The translations under genes were made by a program, and so were the position numbers. A stretch of 64,000 nucleotides of DNA, taken from assembly GCA_022702705.1 (NCBI GenBank), contig CM040428.1:103496022-103560021 (forward strand), read 5' to 3'. The stretch comes from Papilionanthe hookeriana x Papilionanthe teres (lineage: Eukaryota; Streptophyta; Magnoliopsida; Asparagales; Orchidaceae). Shown piece by piece: positions 53,558-63,313 of this stretch (positions within the stretch are counted from its first letter, which is position 1; every line of letters starts with the position of its first letter). The notes beneath the pieces were generated by a model. That model did no database searches, was not told the DNA's origin, and was given only the letters and a program-made list of their open reading frames with translations.

Positions 53558-54604
53558 CTATCCCATTTTTATCATCAATCGCAACAAACTTGCTTCAAAT
53601 TGCCCAGTATGGTCAAAGTGCTCCTTCATTCTCCAATCGATGTGATCAAAGAAATCAAAAATATTATTAACTGTGCTCGTTAAGTTTTGTACCTGATTCT
53701 GTAGACTTTTGATTCTATGCATGAGTATTGGTGTCTTGTCTGTTACTAAAGGTTGAACTGGAACAGAATTATGCGAAGCTTGGTCCAGGATCAAGCCTAC
53801 ATCACTCTCTCCATCAATGGTTGGGAACATCTGAGTTGGATCTAAGGGTTTCCAAGGTAGCAATATCTTCTCCCAAACCTCGTACGAAACTTGAAACAAA
53901 ATGCAAATCGATAAAATTATAGAAGGATGTCCAAGCCCTTGGGATGATCCTTGAACGATCAGGCCATAAACAGATTTCACAATAATCGATCCAATATCAA
54001 TGGGCCATCCCCTCTGAATGCAGTAATTTAAGATTGTACTTTCTTTCGTAACCTAGCCAATTTTCATTGTCGGCAACAACTTCGCAGAGATGAAAAAGTG
54101 CCAGTGTTTCGAAACAGGATTTAAGAGAGTAGCAGAGAAACTAACATAAATGTTCTCTCTAACTTCACATTCGTTGGTTTCGTCCATCAAAAATTGATAT
54201 ATCTTGTTCATATTTTCTTTCGTCGGCACTAAATTTGAAAAGTAACAGACTGGAACATTCTCAAGCATATATAATTCATTAATTCTGCCGGAATTAAATG
54301 TAATCCACCTACCACGCACATAAACGCTTCCTTGGTTGATTCCATGTAAATTTACATAGAATTCTTTAACCACTGGAACGACTACGGTAGCAGTAGTGTA
54401 GCAGAATACTTCCCATCTTCTTCGCACGATCATTTCTTCAATTAGTGACAAAGAATTACTTTGTCTTCTATTGACAAATCCTCTTTCTTTAATCAATCTT
54501 TTTTTTTAGATTACCTTGTTGAAGAGTCGCTGCGCCTCCGCACTGACAAACTTTCTCCTGTTGTAAACTCAAAATCTTGGGTTGTCAATAGAATTTGAAG
54601 CCAT
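53558..54604 (-). pseudogene. Ath-H ORF3, first copy
   Basis: Start ATG at 54,604 (MASNSIDNPRF, then TGA). Then FVSAEAQRLFNKV, IKERGFVNRRQSNS, EEMIVRRRWEVFCYTTATVV, VVKEFYVNLHGINQG, VYVRGRWITFNSGRINELYM and SKHWHFFISAKLLPT. After a stop come STILNYCIQRGWPIDIGSI-like sequence, VYGLIVQGSSQGLGHPSIIL, a coiled-coil-like HRIKSLQNQVQNLTSTVNNI and LLRLMIKMG to the stop near 53,558. Residues EFYVNL, VYVRGRW and W..FI..KLLPT match the plant transposon-protein domain. It lies directly after the candidate internal promoter. Confidence 0.75.
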
Positions 54605-54674
54605 TTGAGAAGAATTGAAGAGAGAATCCATTCGTTTTTTGGAGTTTGGAGTGTTTAGGAGCCGTCCATAGGAG

Positions 54675-54840
54675 TTTATAAAGGACAAATTCGCTAAAAA
54701 CTTTAAAAAACCGTCGTTTTGAACACGAAAAACTACCCACTCGCCAATCCCACTATCGGCAGCCTCGAAGGCGACGTAGGCGAGCCATATGCAATTAAAT
54801 ACCAGAGCTCTCGGGAAAAACCCACCTTCGGCGCCCTAAG
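54675..54840 (-). promoter_or_regulatory. Candidate internal promoter of Ath-H ORF3
   Basis: TATAAA (minus, 54,675-54,680) lies 71 bp before the ORF3 ATG. Upstream, 54,735-54,840 is GC-rich and resembles the Ath-H LTR: the minus strand has TTTTCCCGAGAGCTCTGG and TTAATTGCATATGGCTCGCC, against TTCTCAAGAGTTCAGAATTA and ATTGCAAGGGAGGCCGCC in the 5' LTR (61,910-61,950). The same layout occurs in Ath-C (17,019-17,245). Function inferred. Confidence 0.5.
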
Positions 54841-54997
54841 CAAAAATTAACGTAAAAACGCCGTTGTCTAATACGTTTCAAATTTTCTCTATGGATTCAA
54901 ATTCTATGATAATCAAAGGGTAAATATAAGTAGTAGGGCTTAAAATTACTATAATCTAACAATAATTTCAAACAAATACACAACTATTAAAGATAAG

Positions 54998-55030
54998 TAT
55001 GGGTTGCCTCCCATAAAGCGCTTGGTTTAA
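54998..55030 (-). other. Post-pol hairpin and AAGCGCTT palindrome (Ath-H)
   Basis: Minus strand TTAAACCAAGCGCTT then TATGGG AGGCAA CCCATA, a perfect 6-bp stem at 54,998-55,015. Identical in layout to Ath-I. Confidence 0.85.
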
Positions 55031-55059
55031 CGTCTTCAGCTCGACCTATTTAGGTGTTA

Positions 55060-56245
55060 TTCAGGTTGACTGAGCATTAAATCCTGTTTAAAATTTGGTC
55101 TTTTACCCTCATAATATGGTTTTAATCTATCTCCATTTACTTTAAATCTATTCCTTGTCCTGGTTCAAGTATAAACCCGAGTTACAGTAAAGGGTCCTAA
55201 CCAACAAGGCTTTAATTTTCTAGGAAATAATTTTAGCCTTGTAGTGTAAAGCAAAACTTCTTGTCCTGGTTCAAAGTTCTTTCGGTTAATCTTCCGATCA
55301 TGTCTTAACTTTAGTTTTTCCTTATAAATTCTGTTGTTATTGTAAGATTCATTTCTTAATTCTTCTAATTCATTTAATTTCAGCTTTCTCTTCTCACCAG
55401 CCTTTTTCAAATTATAGTTGAATTCTTTAATCACCCAAAAAGCTTTATGCTCCAATTCTACTGGTAAGTAACAAGTTTTTCCATATATAAGCCTGCAAGG
55501 AGTCATACCAATAGGAGTTTTATAAGCAGTATTGTATGCCCATAAAGCAGTATCTAGTGTTGCAGACCAATATACTCTATTAGGATTTACAGTCTTCTCT
55601 AAAATTTGTTTAATCTCTCAATTAGAAACTTCAACTAAACAACTAGTTTGAGGATGATAGGTAGTAGAGAATATTTGAACAATACTAACTTTTCTGCCAA
55701 TCTTTGATTGTATTTATTCCTAAAATGGGATCCTCCGTCAGTGATAATCACTCTCGGCATTTCGTATCTTGTGAAAATGTTTTTCATTAAGAATCTTGAA
55801 ACAACTTTAGCATCACACTGAGGTAAAGCTTTTGCTTCTATCCACTTTAATACATAATCTACAGCAATAAAAATATATAAATTCCCAAATGAAGGAATAA
55901 ATAGTCCCATGAAATCTAATCCCCAGAAATTAAAAATCTTAACTTCTAATATAAAATTTAGAGGCATTTCGTTTCTTCTAGATATATTACCTACTCGTTG
56001 GCATCTATCACAGGTATTGATATATCTGTAAACATCTCTAAAAAGAGCAGGCCAATAAAATCCAGCTTGTAAGCTTTTATATGTAGTTTTATCAATCCCA
56101 AAATGTCCTCCAAAATCATAATCATGACATTTTTGAATGATTTGTTCAGTTTCTTCATAAGGCACACATCTCCTAATAATAAGGTCATTACATTGCTTAT
56201 ATAAATATGGTTCATCCTAAAAATATGATTTTGAGTCATGAACAA
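55060..56245 (-). pseudogene. Ath-H integrase
   Basis: Zinc module HDYDFGGHFGIDK and NTCDRCQRVGNIS (56,100-55,990). Core: WGLDFMGLFIPSFGNLYIFI (first Asp), IEAKALPQCDAKVVSRFL, YEMPRVIITDGGSHFRNKYN (second Asp). A frameshift then removes the segment with the catalytic Glu from the open frame, though VEVSN-like sequence is visible near 55,635. The C-terminal part (55,165-55,506) has MTPCRLIYGKTCYLPVELEH, LNELEELRNESYNNNRIYKE and RKNFEPGQEVLLYTTRLKLF. Would insert the cDNA into host DNA. Confidence 0.88.
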
Positions 56246-56866
56246 ATTTTTTCTGTTGTTGCAATGTTAGCATAGGTGGCTTACAATATCTGCATAACAA
56301 GATATTTTTCACTCTTTAATATTATAAATTTCTTCATCAGGGAAACTGTGTATTATTTCTTTGTTGGTGTTAGATAATATATTATATTCTAGTCTCGACA
56401 AATGATCAACAATTTGATTCTCAGTTCCTTTTCTATCAATCACCACAAAATCGAATTCTTGCATTAAAAGTACCCATCTAATTAATCTTGGTTTAGTACC
56501 CTTCTTTTGCATCAGGTATTTAATAGCAGAATGATCAGTATGCATAATATATTTTATTCCAATTAAATATAATTTAAATTTATCAAAAGCATATACAATA
56601 GCTAGTAACTCTTTTTCAGTAACAGTATAGTTAATTTGAGCATCATTAAGAGTTCTACTAGCGTAGTATATAAACTTAAAATTTTGTCATATCTTTGACC
56701 AAGAACAGCTCCAATAAGCATAATCACTAGCATCACACATTAGTTCGAACGGTTTCTCCCAATCGTGTGAAACTATTATAAGTGTCGTGATTAGTTTTTC
56801 CTTTAATAATTCAAAGGCATTCAAGCAGTCTTCAGTAAATTCAAATTTCTTATCTTTTTCTAAAAT
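56246..56866 (-). pseudogene. Ath-H RNase H
   Basis: Decayed PFELMCDASDYA-type sequence (near 56,720), SRTLNDAQINYTVTEKELLA-like stretch (near 56,620), then open TDHSAIKYLMQKKGTKPRLI, RWVLLMQEFDFVVIDRKG and VDHLSRLEYN (56,309-56,545). Frameshifts occur around 56,690 and 56,870. It degrades the RNA strand during reverse transcription in the live element. Confidence 0.82.
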
Positions 56867-57625
56867 TTGTCATAGAGGTTTTGTAATTTTTGAAAAATCT
56901 TTAATATAACGCCTGTAAAAACCAGCATGTCCAAGAAAACTTCTTACCCCTCTCACTGTAGTAGGAGGTGGTAATTTAGCTATTACTTGAATTTTTGCAG
57001 GGTCTACTTCCATGCCATTTTCCGAAATTTTATGCCCTAATACAATTCCTCCTGCAACCATAAATTAACATTTCTCCCAATTTAGAACTAAGTTAGTTTT
57101 TTCATATAGCTCCAAAACTTTTTCAAGATGATTTAAGCATGCGTCAAATGATGTTCCAAACACAGAGAAATCATCCATAAATACTTCAATTTCATTGTCT
57201 ATTAATTTACTAAAAATCACCATCATACATCTCTGAAATGTTGCAAGTGCATTACATAGTCCAAAAGGCATCCTTCTGAAAGCAAAAGTTTCGTAAGGAC
57301 TAGTAAAAGTTGGTTTCTCTCGATCTTCAGGAGCAATAGATATCTGATGGTAACCAGTATATCCATCCAGAAAGCAATAGTACTTATGTCCAACAAGTCT
57401 ATCCAACATTTGGTCTAGGAAAGGAAGAGGAAAATGATCTTTTCGAGTGGCTGCATCTAATTTCCGATAATCTATACAAATACGCCATCCAGAAATTTGT
57501 CTGATAGGAATTAATTCTTTATTTTCATTTTCTTCGACAGTTATTCCTCCTTTCTTGGGAACACAATGATTTGGACTTACCCAAGTGCTATCGAAATAGG
57601 ATATATAATTCCAGCATCTAACCAT
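56867..57625 (-). pseudogene. Ath-H reverse transcriptase
   Basis: Nearly complete RT: SPNHCVPKKGGITVEENENK, GWRICIDYRKLDAATRKDHF, FLDQMLDRLVGHKYYCFLDG, YTGYHQISIAPEDREKPTFT, RRMPFGLCNALATFQRCMM and catalytic IEVFMDDFSVFG (near 57,180). Only one stop (C to T, CAA to TAA, after NWEKC at 57,064) separates it from MVAGGIVLGHKISENGMEVD, KLPPPTTVRGVRSFLGHAGF and YRRYIKDFSKITKPL. The CAA-to-TAA change is of the kind produced by methyl-cytosine decay. Confidence 0.9.
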
Positions 57626-58208
57626 TTTAAAATTTCTTTTTTAACAACTTCTTTCATTATAGGGTTTAGTCTCCTTTGAGGGTCAATTCTTGGTTTATGT
57701 TCTTTATTTAATAAAATTCTATGCATACAAATCGAATGACTAATTCATTTAATATTAGCTAAAGTCCAACGAAAAGCTCTTTTATATTTTTTTAATGTAT
57801 TCATTAATTTTTGTTCTTGAATTTCAGTTAAGTATGAGGATACAATTACTAGTAATGTTGAAAACTCTCCTAAAAATACATACTTCAAATGATTTGGAAG
57901 ATTCTTTAATTCAAGTTCAGGGGGTTTTACAATTGATGGAATTAATGTTTGATTTTCTGGTGATGTTGAACTAAGCGTTTCATATTTTTCCTGAATATAA
58001 TCAGCTTCTTCAGTTTATATTTCTTCATAATTAACTTGTTCTGCATCTTCTTTTTCTTTATAATTTCTTGGAAATATTCTCTTTTCAAATAATCACATAT
58101 ATCCATTCTGAAACAATCATCATCTTTTTCTATTGATGGATATTTCATTGACTTTGAGATGTTAAATGTTACTTCTTGGTCATATACTCTCATAGTCAGT
58201 TCTCCATT
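57626..58208 (-). pseudogene. Ath-H protease-RT linker
   Basis: Open part 57,942-58,193 has MRVYDQEVTFNISKSMKYPS and DDCFRMDICDYLKREYFQE, then a lysine-rich stretch. Towards RT there is CMHRILLNKEHKPRID-like and RRLNPIMKEVVKKE-like sequence, which precedes RT in this family. No catalytic motif. Confidence 0.65.
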
Positions 58209-58706
58209 TTAAATGCCTATCATAGCTTTTCCTATAGCTAGGAATGGTCTTTCTAAAATGATTGGAATTTCTTTATCTTCTTCCATATCTAGAATGATAA
58301 AGACCACAGGAAAAATAAACTTATCAACCTTGACCAAAACATCTTCTACAATTCTCTCAGGATGTGTAATAGATAGATCAGCTAACTGTAAAGTTACAGA
58401 AGTTGGTGCAATCTCTCCAATTTCTAACCTTTTAAAAGTTGACAGTGTCATCAAATTTATGCTAGCTCCCAAAACACATAATGCTCGCCCATAAAATGTT
58501 TCACCAATAGTACATGGAATAGTGAAACTACCAGGATCTTTGAGTATTTCAAGAAGTTCTCTTTGAATTATAGCACTACACTCTTCACTGAGTGCAACAG
58601 TCTCATGATCTAATAACTTCCTCTTTCTGTTGAGTATATCCTTCATTAATTTAACATAATCAGACATTTTTTCTAAAGCTTCAACAAAAGGAATATTTAT
58701 TGACAA
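58209..58706 (-). pseudogene. Ath-H aspartic protease, active-site Asp lost
   Basis: Gag-linked entry sequence NIPFVEALEKMSDYVKLMKD, KRKLLDHETVALSEECSAII, LKDPGSFTIPCTIGETFYG, then RALCVLGASINLMTLSTFKR where the family has DLGASINLM, so the catalytic Asp is Val. Then PTSVTLQLADLSITHPERIV, EDVLVKVDKFIFPVVFIILD and PIILERPFLAIGKAMIG. The frame is open for 165 codons, but without Asp the enzyme cannot work. Confidence 0.9.
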
Positions 58707-60341
58707 TTTTTTTCAAAATGTCTAAGAATTTAGCAAATCTTTTTCCTTTATCTTGTTGCTTTAGTCTTTGAGGAAATGGTGGAGGTGGTTTTTCAACAGT
58801 AATTTTCATAGGTTTCAGAGGAAAATTAGGATATAAACTTTTGTTTTCTCCTATAGTTTTTTCTTTTTCCTTTTCAACTACAGTTTCTTTTTGAACTCTT
58901 ATTTCCAACTCTTTTCCACATCTTAATTGAATAGCTTTGATTTGTTCTTTTCCTTGATCTTTAGGATTTACTTCAACATTCATAGTAAAATTCCAACGAG
59001 TCTATCGTTTAATGTAGAAGCAATTTGCCCTAATTGGTTTTCTATGTTTTTAATAGCGATTTCCTCGATTTTGTAATCGATTACCCATATTCAAAACTAT
59101 TTCTTCCATAGACAACTTCTTCTCCTTGAATTATGAATTATTATAAAAATCTGGTGGATTAGAAGGTCTATAATTAGAATTACCCTGGTTGTTTATATTT
59201 TCTAATGGGTTTACAGAATTGTTCCCCCTCTGAGGATTAACAGGATTAACATTACCATGGTTATTCCAATTAAAGTTTGGATGATTCTTCCAACCTGGAT
59301 TATAATAGTTTGAATAAGGATTATATTGTCTATTATTTATTGCATTTATTGTTTCATATGAAGATTGAGCATCTGTGATTTGTCCTAATGAATTTTCTTC
59401 TAACACTTGAGGTGTTTGAGAACGATTCATTCCATATTGATCTATTTTCTTTGAAAGAGCGACAATTTGAGAAACTATCATGGTTAAAGCATCAAAATCA
59501 TGAATACGGCTACTTTCTTAGGATTTACCCTTTCAGCAGGCCATTAAAAATTATTGGTACCCATTTCTTCTATTAACGCATAGGCTTCTTCAAAAGTTTT
59601 AGACATTAGTGATCCACCAGCAGCAACATCTATTATAGATCGAAGAGATCCTACTAATCCATTATAAAATGTTTGAATGATTAACCAATCTGGTAAAGCA
59701 TGATGTGGACATTTCCTAAGAAGTTCTTTAAATTTTTCTCAAGATTCATATATTGATTCTCTCTCATACCGACTGAAAGATGTGATATCGTTTCTAAGTT
59801 TAGCAGTCTTAGATGGTGGAAAATATTTCGATAAGAATTTTTATGAAAATTCTCCCCAAGTTCTTATAGATCCAGGTGCTAACGAATTTAACAAAGCCTT
59901 AGCCTTATCCCTTAGTGAAAAAGGAAAAATTCTAAGTCTGACAACATCATCAGACACTTTGTCGTACTTAAAAGTAGCACATAATTCTAAGAAACTTGCA
60001 AGATGTAAATTAGGATCTTCATTTGAAGTTCCACCAAATTGATTGTTTTGTATCATTTGGATAATTGCAGGTTTAAGCTCAAATGAATTAGCGACTACAT
60101 CGAGATTTTGAATAGTTAAGTGAATTTCATCTAATGTATGGTTAGCATAATCTCTTAATGGTCTAGATTGTTGTTCATTTTCTATTCTTTGATTATTTAT
60201 GTTGATTTCTATTGTTTTAGAATTTATAGGTTGTTTTCTCAGTTTTCTAATTCTCCTAATAGTGCGTTCTAATTCCGAATCATAATGTATAAGATTTTCA
60301 GAACCAAATTTGCTCATACACTCGAAATCAGTACACAGCAA
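58707..60341 (-). pseudogene. Ath-H gag
   Basis: N-terminal part (59,841-60,341; the start may be the Met at 60,317, MSKFGSENLIHYDSELERTI): SFELKPAIIQMIQNNQFGGT, EDPNLHLASFLELC, LRIFPFSLRDKAKALLNSLA, PGSIRTWGEFS. Frameshifts follow, then MIVSQIVALSKKIDQYGMNR, TDAQSSYETINAINN, YYNPGWKNHPNF and PPDFYNNS (family PPGF). The tail 58,681-58,983 has QLRCGKELEI, PPPPFPQRLKQQDKGK and FAKFLDILKKI, leading into the protease. No CCHC zinc knuckle was seen. Confidence 0.88.
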
Positions 60342-60448
60342 AAACAGTTAACTAAATAAGTTATAATTCTATAAAGGTTTTCTAGCAGTCCTAAATTGTT
60401 GTCCGTTACTCTAATTATGTTATATTCCTATAACATATAAAATCTCCC
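60342..60448 (-). other. Ath-H leader
   Basis: Untranslated leader between primer site and gag. Minus strand starts GCTAGGGAGATTTTATATGT. No structure assigned. Confidence 0.6.
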
Positions 60449-60468
60449 TAGCAACGACGCCAAAAACT
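60449..60468 (-). other. Ath-H primer binding site
   Basis: Minus strand AGTTTTTGGCGTCGTTGCTA directly after the LTR end GGTTCA. Complementary type to the tRNA end used by Athila/Tat elements. Confidence 0.85.
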
Positions 60469-62171
60469 TGAACCACTTTGCGCTTTTATCTAATTTGAAT
60501 GTACTTTAAAATTTAAGAATTCAGCACCACTACTAAAAGATATAAATCCTTAGCAACAACACCAAAGACTTTACTTGGAGCGTAATTTTAACTTTAGTAA
60601 CAATTAAATATTTTAATCTTTTAATTGCAGAGTTACTTTCAAATACAAGTATACGTATCATTCAAGTAATACAGGGCTCTAATGGAGTCCTAAACATCGA
60701 TCCCACAAAGAAATATATTAAAGGCTACGGACTAGAATTATAAAAACTAATTCAGAATCACAACAAAATCGAAATGCCTATCTGTTACTAATATGCAATT
60801 GATAATAATATGAAACTTATATTAAAACTAGTTTTACTAACAATTTACTAATACTACTAAAGTTAAGTTCAAATATAGATAATAGCAAGAATCTTTCTCC
60901 TTGGTTAAAATATTTAAGTGAAATGATAATTATAATTAGTTTTAATGTGTTGTGCCAAATAGGAGCATACCTATTCTTTACCCTTTGGTCAAGGCATAAA
61001 GAACATTGACTAATCCTATGCTTGGTTACTAATTCTGCGGCTAGGCTGGGAGGATACCGACTCTCATTTTGGAGCTCCCACATTCCCCTCACCTGAGGGC
61101 TAACAATCTACACATCAGCACCCAAACGATAGGACCAAATTGAGGATTTTAGCCTGTCACTCTAAAATATCCAATTCTACCCGATTATAATTATTTCCCT
61201 ATTTATTTGAACTTCTCCCTTCAAGGATTTACCTGTCTACGCAAAGAGAAATGTGATACATACAAGTTAAAAATTCTTAGCCCACGGTCAGGTCTTAAGA
61301 ATTCTTCATGGATTTTAACAATACAAAATGGCCAATTCGTATAGTAAAGTAAGTTTAGGTATAGTACCATCACAACTTCTTTTATAATTTGTTTAATAGA
61401 CTAATTATATAATCATTTCACAAAAACATCAAAACTAGGAGAAAAATAGAACAACTACTCAGAATTCATGAAGAGGATGCAATAAAACTTAGATTTTATA
61501 TAATAAAGTAAAGTTGTACACACTAAAAACAAATAAACACTACTTATCTCAAATTCCTCCCTAAGCAAACTCTTTGAAGTTCTTCTGGATCTTTTCCTTG
61601 GAATTCTCCTTTGAAACGATAATGTGGAAGTGTTCTCTCACTTCCCTTCCACTCTTACAATCCCTTGAAGAATTCCTTTCAAATTCTCTATTTGAACTCA
61701 CAACTCATTAAATTAAACTCACTAATAGACTCTCTTTTACACTATGGACTCACTAATAATCACTTTAGAGACCATAAGAAGAGACCTTTTTTGGCCTAAA
61801 TTTGTTCCTTTTAAAGTTGTAGAAGAGTCTCAAAGGGTTGTGAAGACACCCCTTCGAAAATCACCCACATTCGATGTATTTCTGGAAAGATCTGTCGACC
61901 CCGCCGTCGGCGGCCTCCCTTGCAATTAATTCTGAACTCTTGAGAAAATCACACCGTCGGTGGCCTCGACCTTGCCGTCGACGGCTAGGTCAAATTTGCA
62001 TAATTTAGTCCTTTTCGCTCCAAATCCTCTCGTTTTTGCATATTTTCATTCCTTTGTTCTTAATTCTTCATACCTGCAGAAAAACACCGAAAATACCTTT
62101 CTTTAAAGTGCAATATCATCAAAATCAGTATAAAATAAGCATGAAAATCTTGACCTTTTTTTCTTGGGTCA
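60469..62171 (-). mobile_element. Ath-H 5' LTR
   Basis: TGACCCAAG at 62,171 to GGTTCA at 60,469, 1703 bp. GC-rich dyads CGCCGTCGGCGGCC at 61,903-61,920; core at 60,950-61,180 with hairpin CCCTC ACCT GAGGG (61,086-61,099). CAAGTATACGTATCATTCAA lies at 60,643 and a primer-site look-alike at 60,552-60,572. Compared with the 3' LTR it lacks about 67 bp between GC repeats near 61,905. Confidence 0.93.
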
Positions 62172-62176
62172 TATAA
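62172..62176 (+). repeat. Ath-H target duplication, right copy
   Basis: TATAA, identical to 41,772-41,776. Ath-G LTR sequence resumes. Confidence 0.85.
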
Positions 62177-63276
62177 CGAGCTTTTTTTAGAATGTAAATG
62201 AAGTGTAAGTAAAAAACCATCACATTTATACTAAAATTTTAGAAAGCATCCCAATATCTTAAACATGAATCATACTCATTAAAAAAGAAAAGTAGAATGA
62301 AAACAATGACATAATTTTCTTATGCCACTATTTCCAAACAAGAAGAAAGAGTAAGAGAAAGAGATCACAAAACACGAAGAAAACACAACAAAAAACTTCA
62401 TTTCAAAGAAAATCCACAAATAAGTGTTTACAAAATCATAAGATAATGAAGAACACAATACTTAGCTTTTTTTTCCCTTGAAAGAAAGATGAAAATCTCT
62501 CCCATAATGTCTCCTACGGATCCATGCAATGCTAGAACATTCCCTTACTGATTCTCTTAAAATCCCCTCACCAATCTCTCCAAAAAGATAGAAATCTACA
62601 TTTCCACTCCTATTCTAAGATCTCTAATCATTCTCCATGATTTTCCTATCATCTCCTCCATTTTTTATCTTCAAATTTGGTTTAAAATAGTGTAGGGATG
62701 AATTTCCCAAGAGGTGCATGAAGAAACCTTCTAAAAAGCGTCCAGATTCGATGTATATGGCAAAAAACCGTCCAATATCACATCCCAACCGTCCAGAGCG
62801 CCGTCGGAGCTAAGTAAGGCACTGTCAGTGCCCTATTTTGGTGGTCTTGGGGTTCTAGCGCTGCTGGTGCCAGTTGGGGCACCCCCAGCGCCCATCATGC
62901 GCATCTCCACCATTTTGCTTCGTTTGGCTCCATTTCAGCTTTGATTTGCCCCGTTTCAATTGCGTTGCGTTCCTAACAGATAGTCCTATAAAATTAACAT
63001 AAAAATAACCTTTATTTAAAGTGTAATCTCATTCAAGAATATGCAAGAATTTTAAAAAAATATAAAACATAGAAAGACTTATCAAAATGTGTCAAGCCAA
63101 AATTTGCTTTCTTGCTCGTTTTTGCTCCAAATTGCACTATTTTTGTTTCCTTTACTCCAATCACCATTTCTTGTACCTAAAATAAAAAAATATACAAAAT
63201 ACCTTCCTTTAAATTGTAATATCATAAAAAATTAGTAAATTATATAGCAAAAATCGTATATATTTTAGGCGTATCA
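62177..63276 (-). mobile_element. Ath-G LTR, proximal part
   Basis: Minus-strand LTR start TGATACGCC at 63,276 after a polypurine tract. GC-rich block 62,800-62,920 with AGCGCCGTCGGAGC, GGCACTGTCAGTGCC (a dyad) and AGCGCTGCTGGTGCCAG. It continues into the distal part at 41,771 once Ath-H is removed. The position next to a polypurine tract shows it is the 3' LTR of an element whose body lies beyond 63,276. Confidence 0.88.
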
Positions 63277-63313
63277 ATACCCCCAAACTTAATTATTACT
63301 TGTCCTGAAGTAA
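63277..63313 (-). other. Ath-G polypurine tract and hairpin
   Basis: Minus strand TTACTTCAGGACAAGTAA (63,296-63,313; one pair of the stem mismatched), TAATTAAGTTTGGGGGTATT, then the LTR start TGATACG. Confidence 0.88.

Larger units (their letters stand above)
41777..62171 (-). mobile_element. Ath-H: Athila-like Ty3/gypsy retrotransposon, interrupted
   Basis: Complete in layout: 5' LTR 60,469-62,171, primer site 60,449-60,468, gag, protease, RT, RNase H, integrase, post-pol hairpin, internal promoter candidate, two ORF3 copies, 3' module, polypurine tract, 3' LTR (50,865-51,051 plus 41,777-43,359). Flanked by TATAA. Removing the 7.5-kb Ath-I insert leaves about 12.9 kb, usual for the lineage. 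The LTR copies are alike except for a GC-repeat deletion of about 67 bp in the 5' LTR. Genes carry stops and frameshifts, so it is inactive. Confidence 0.92.
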
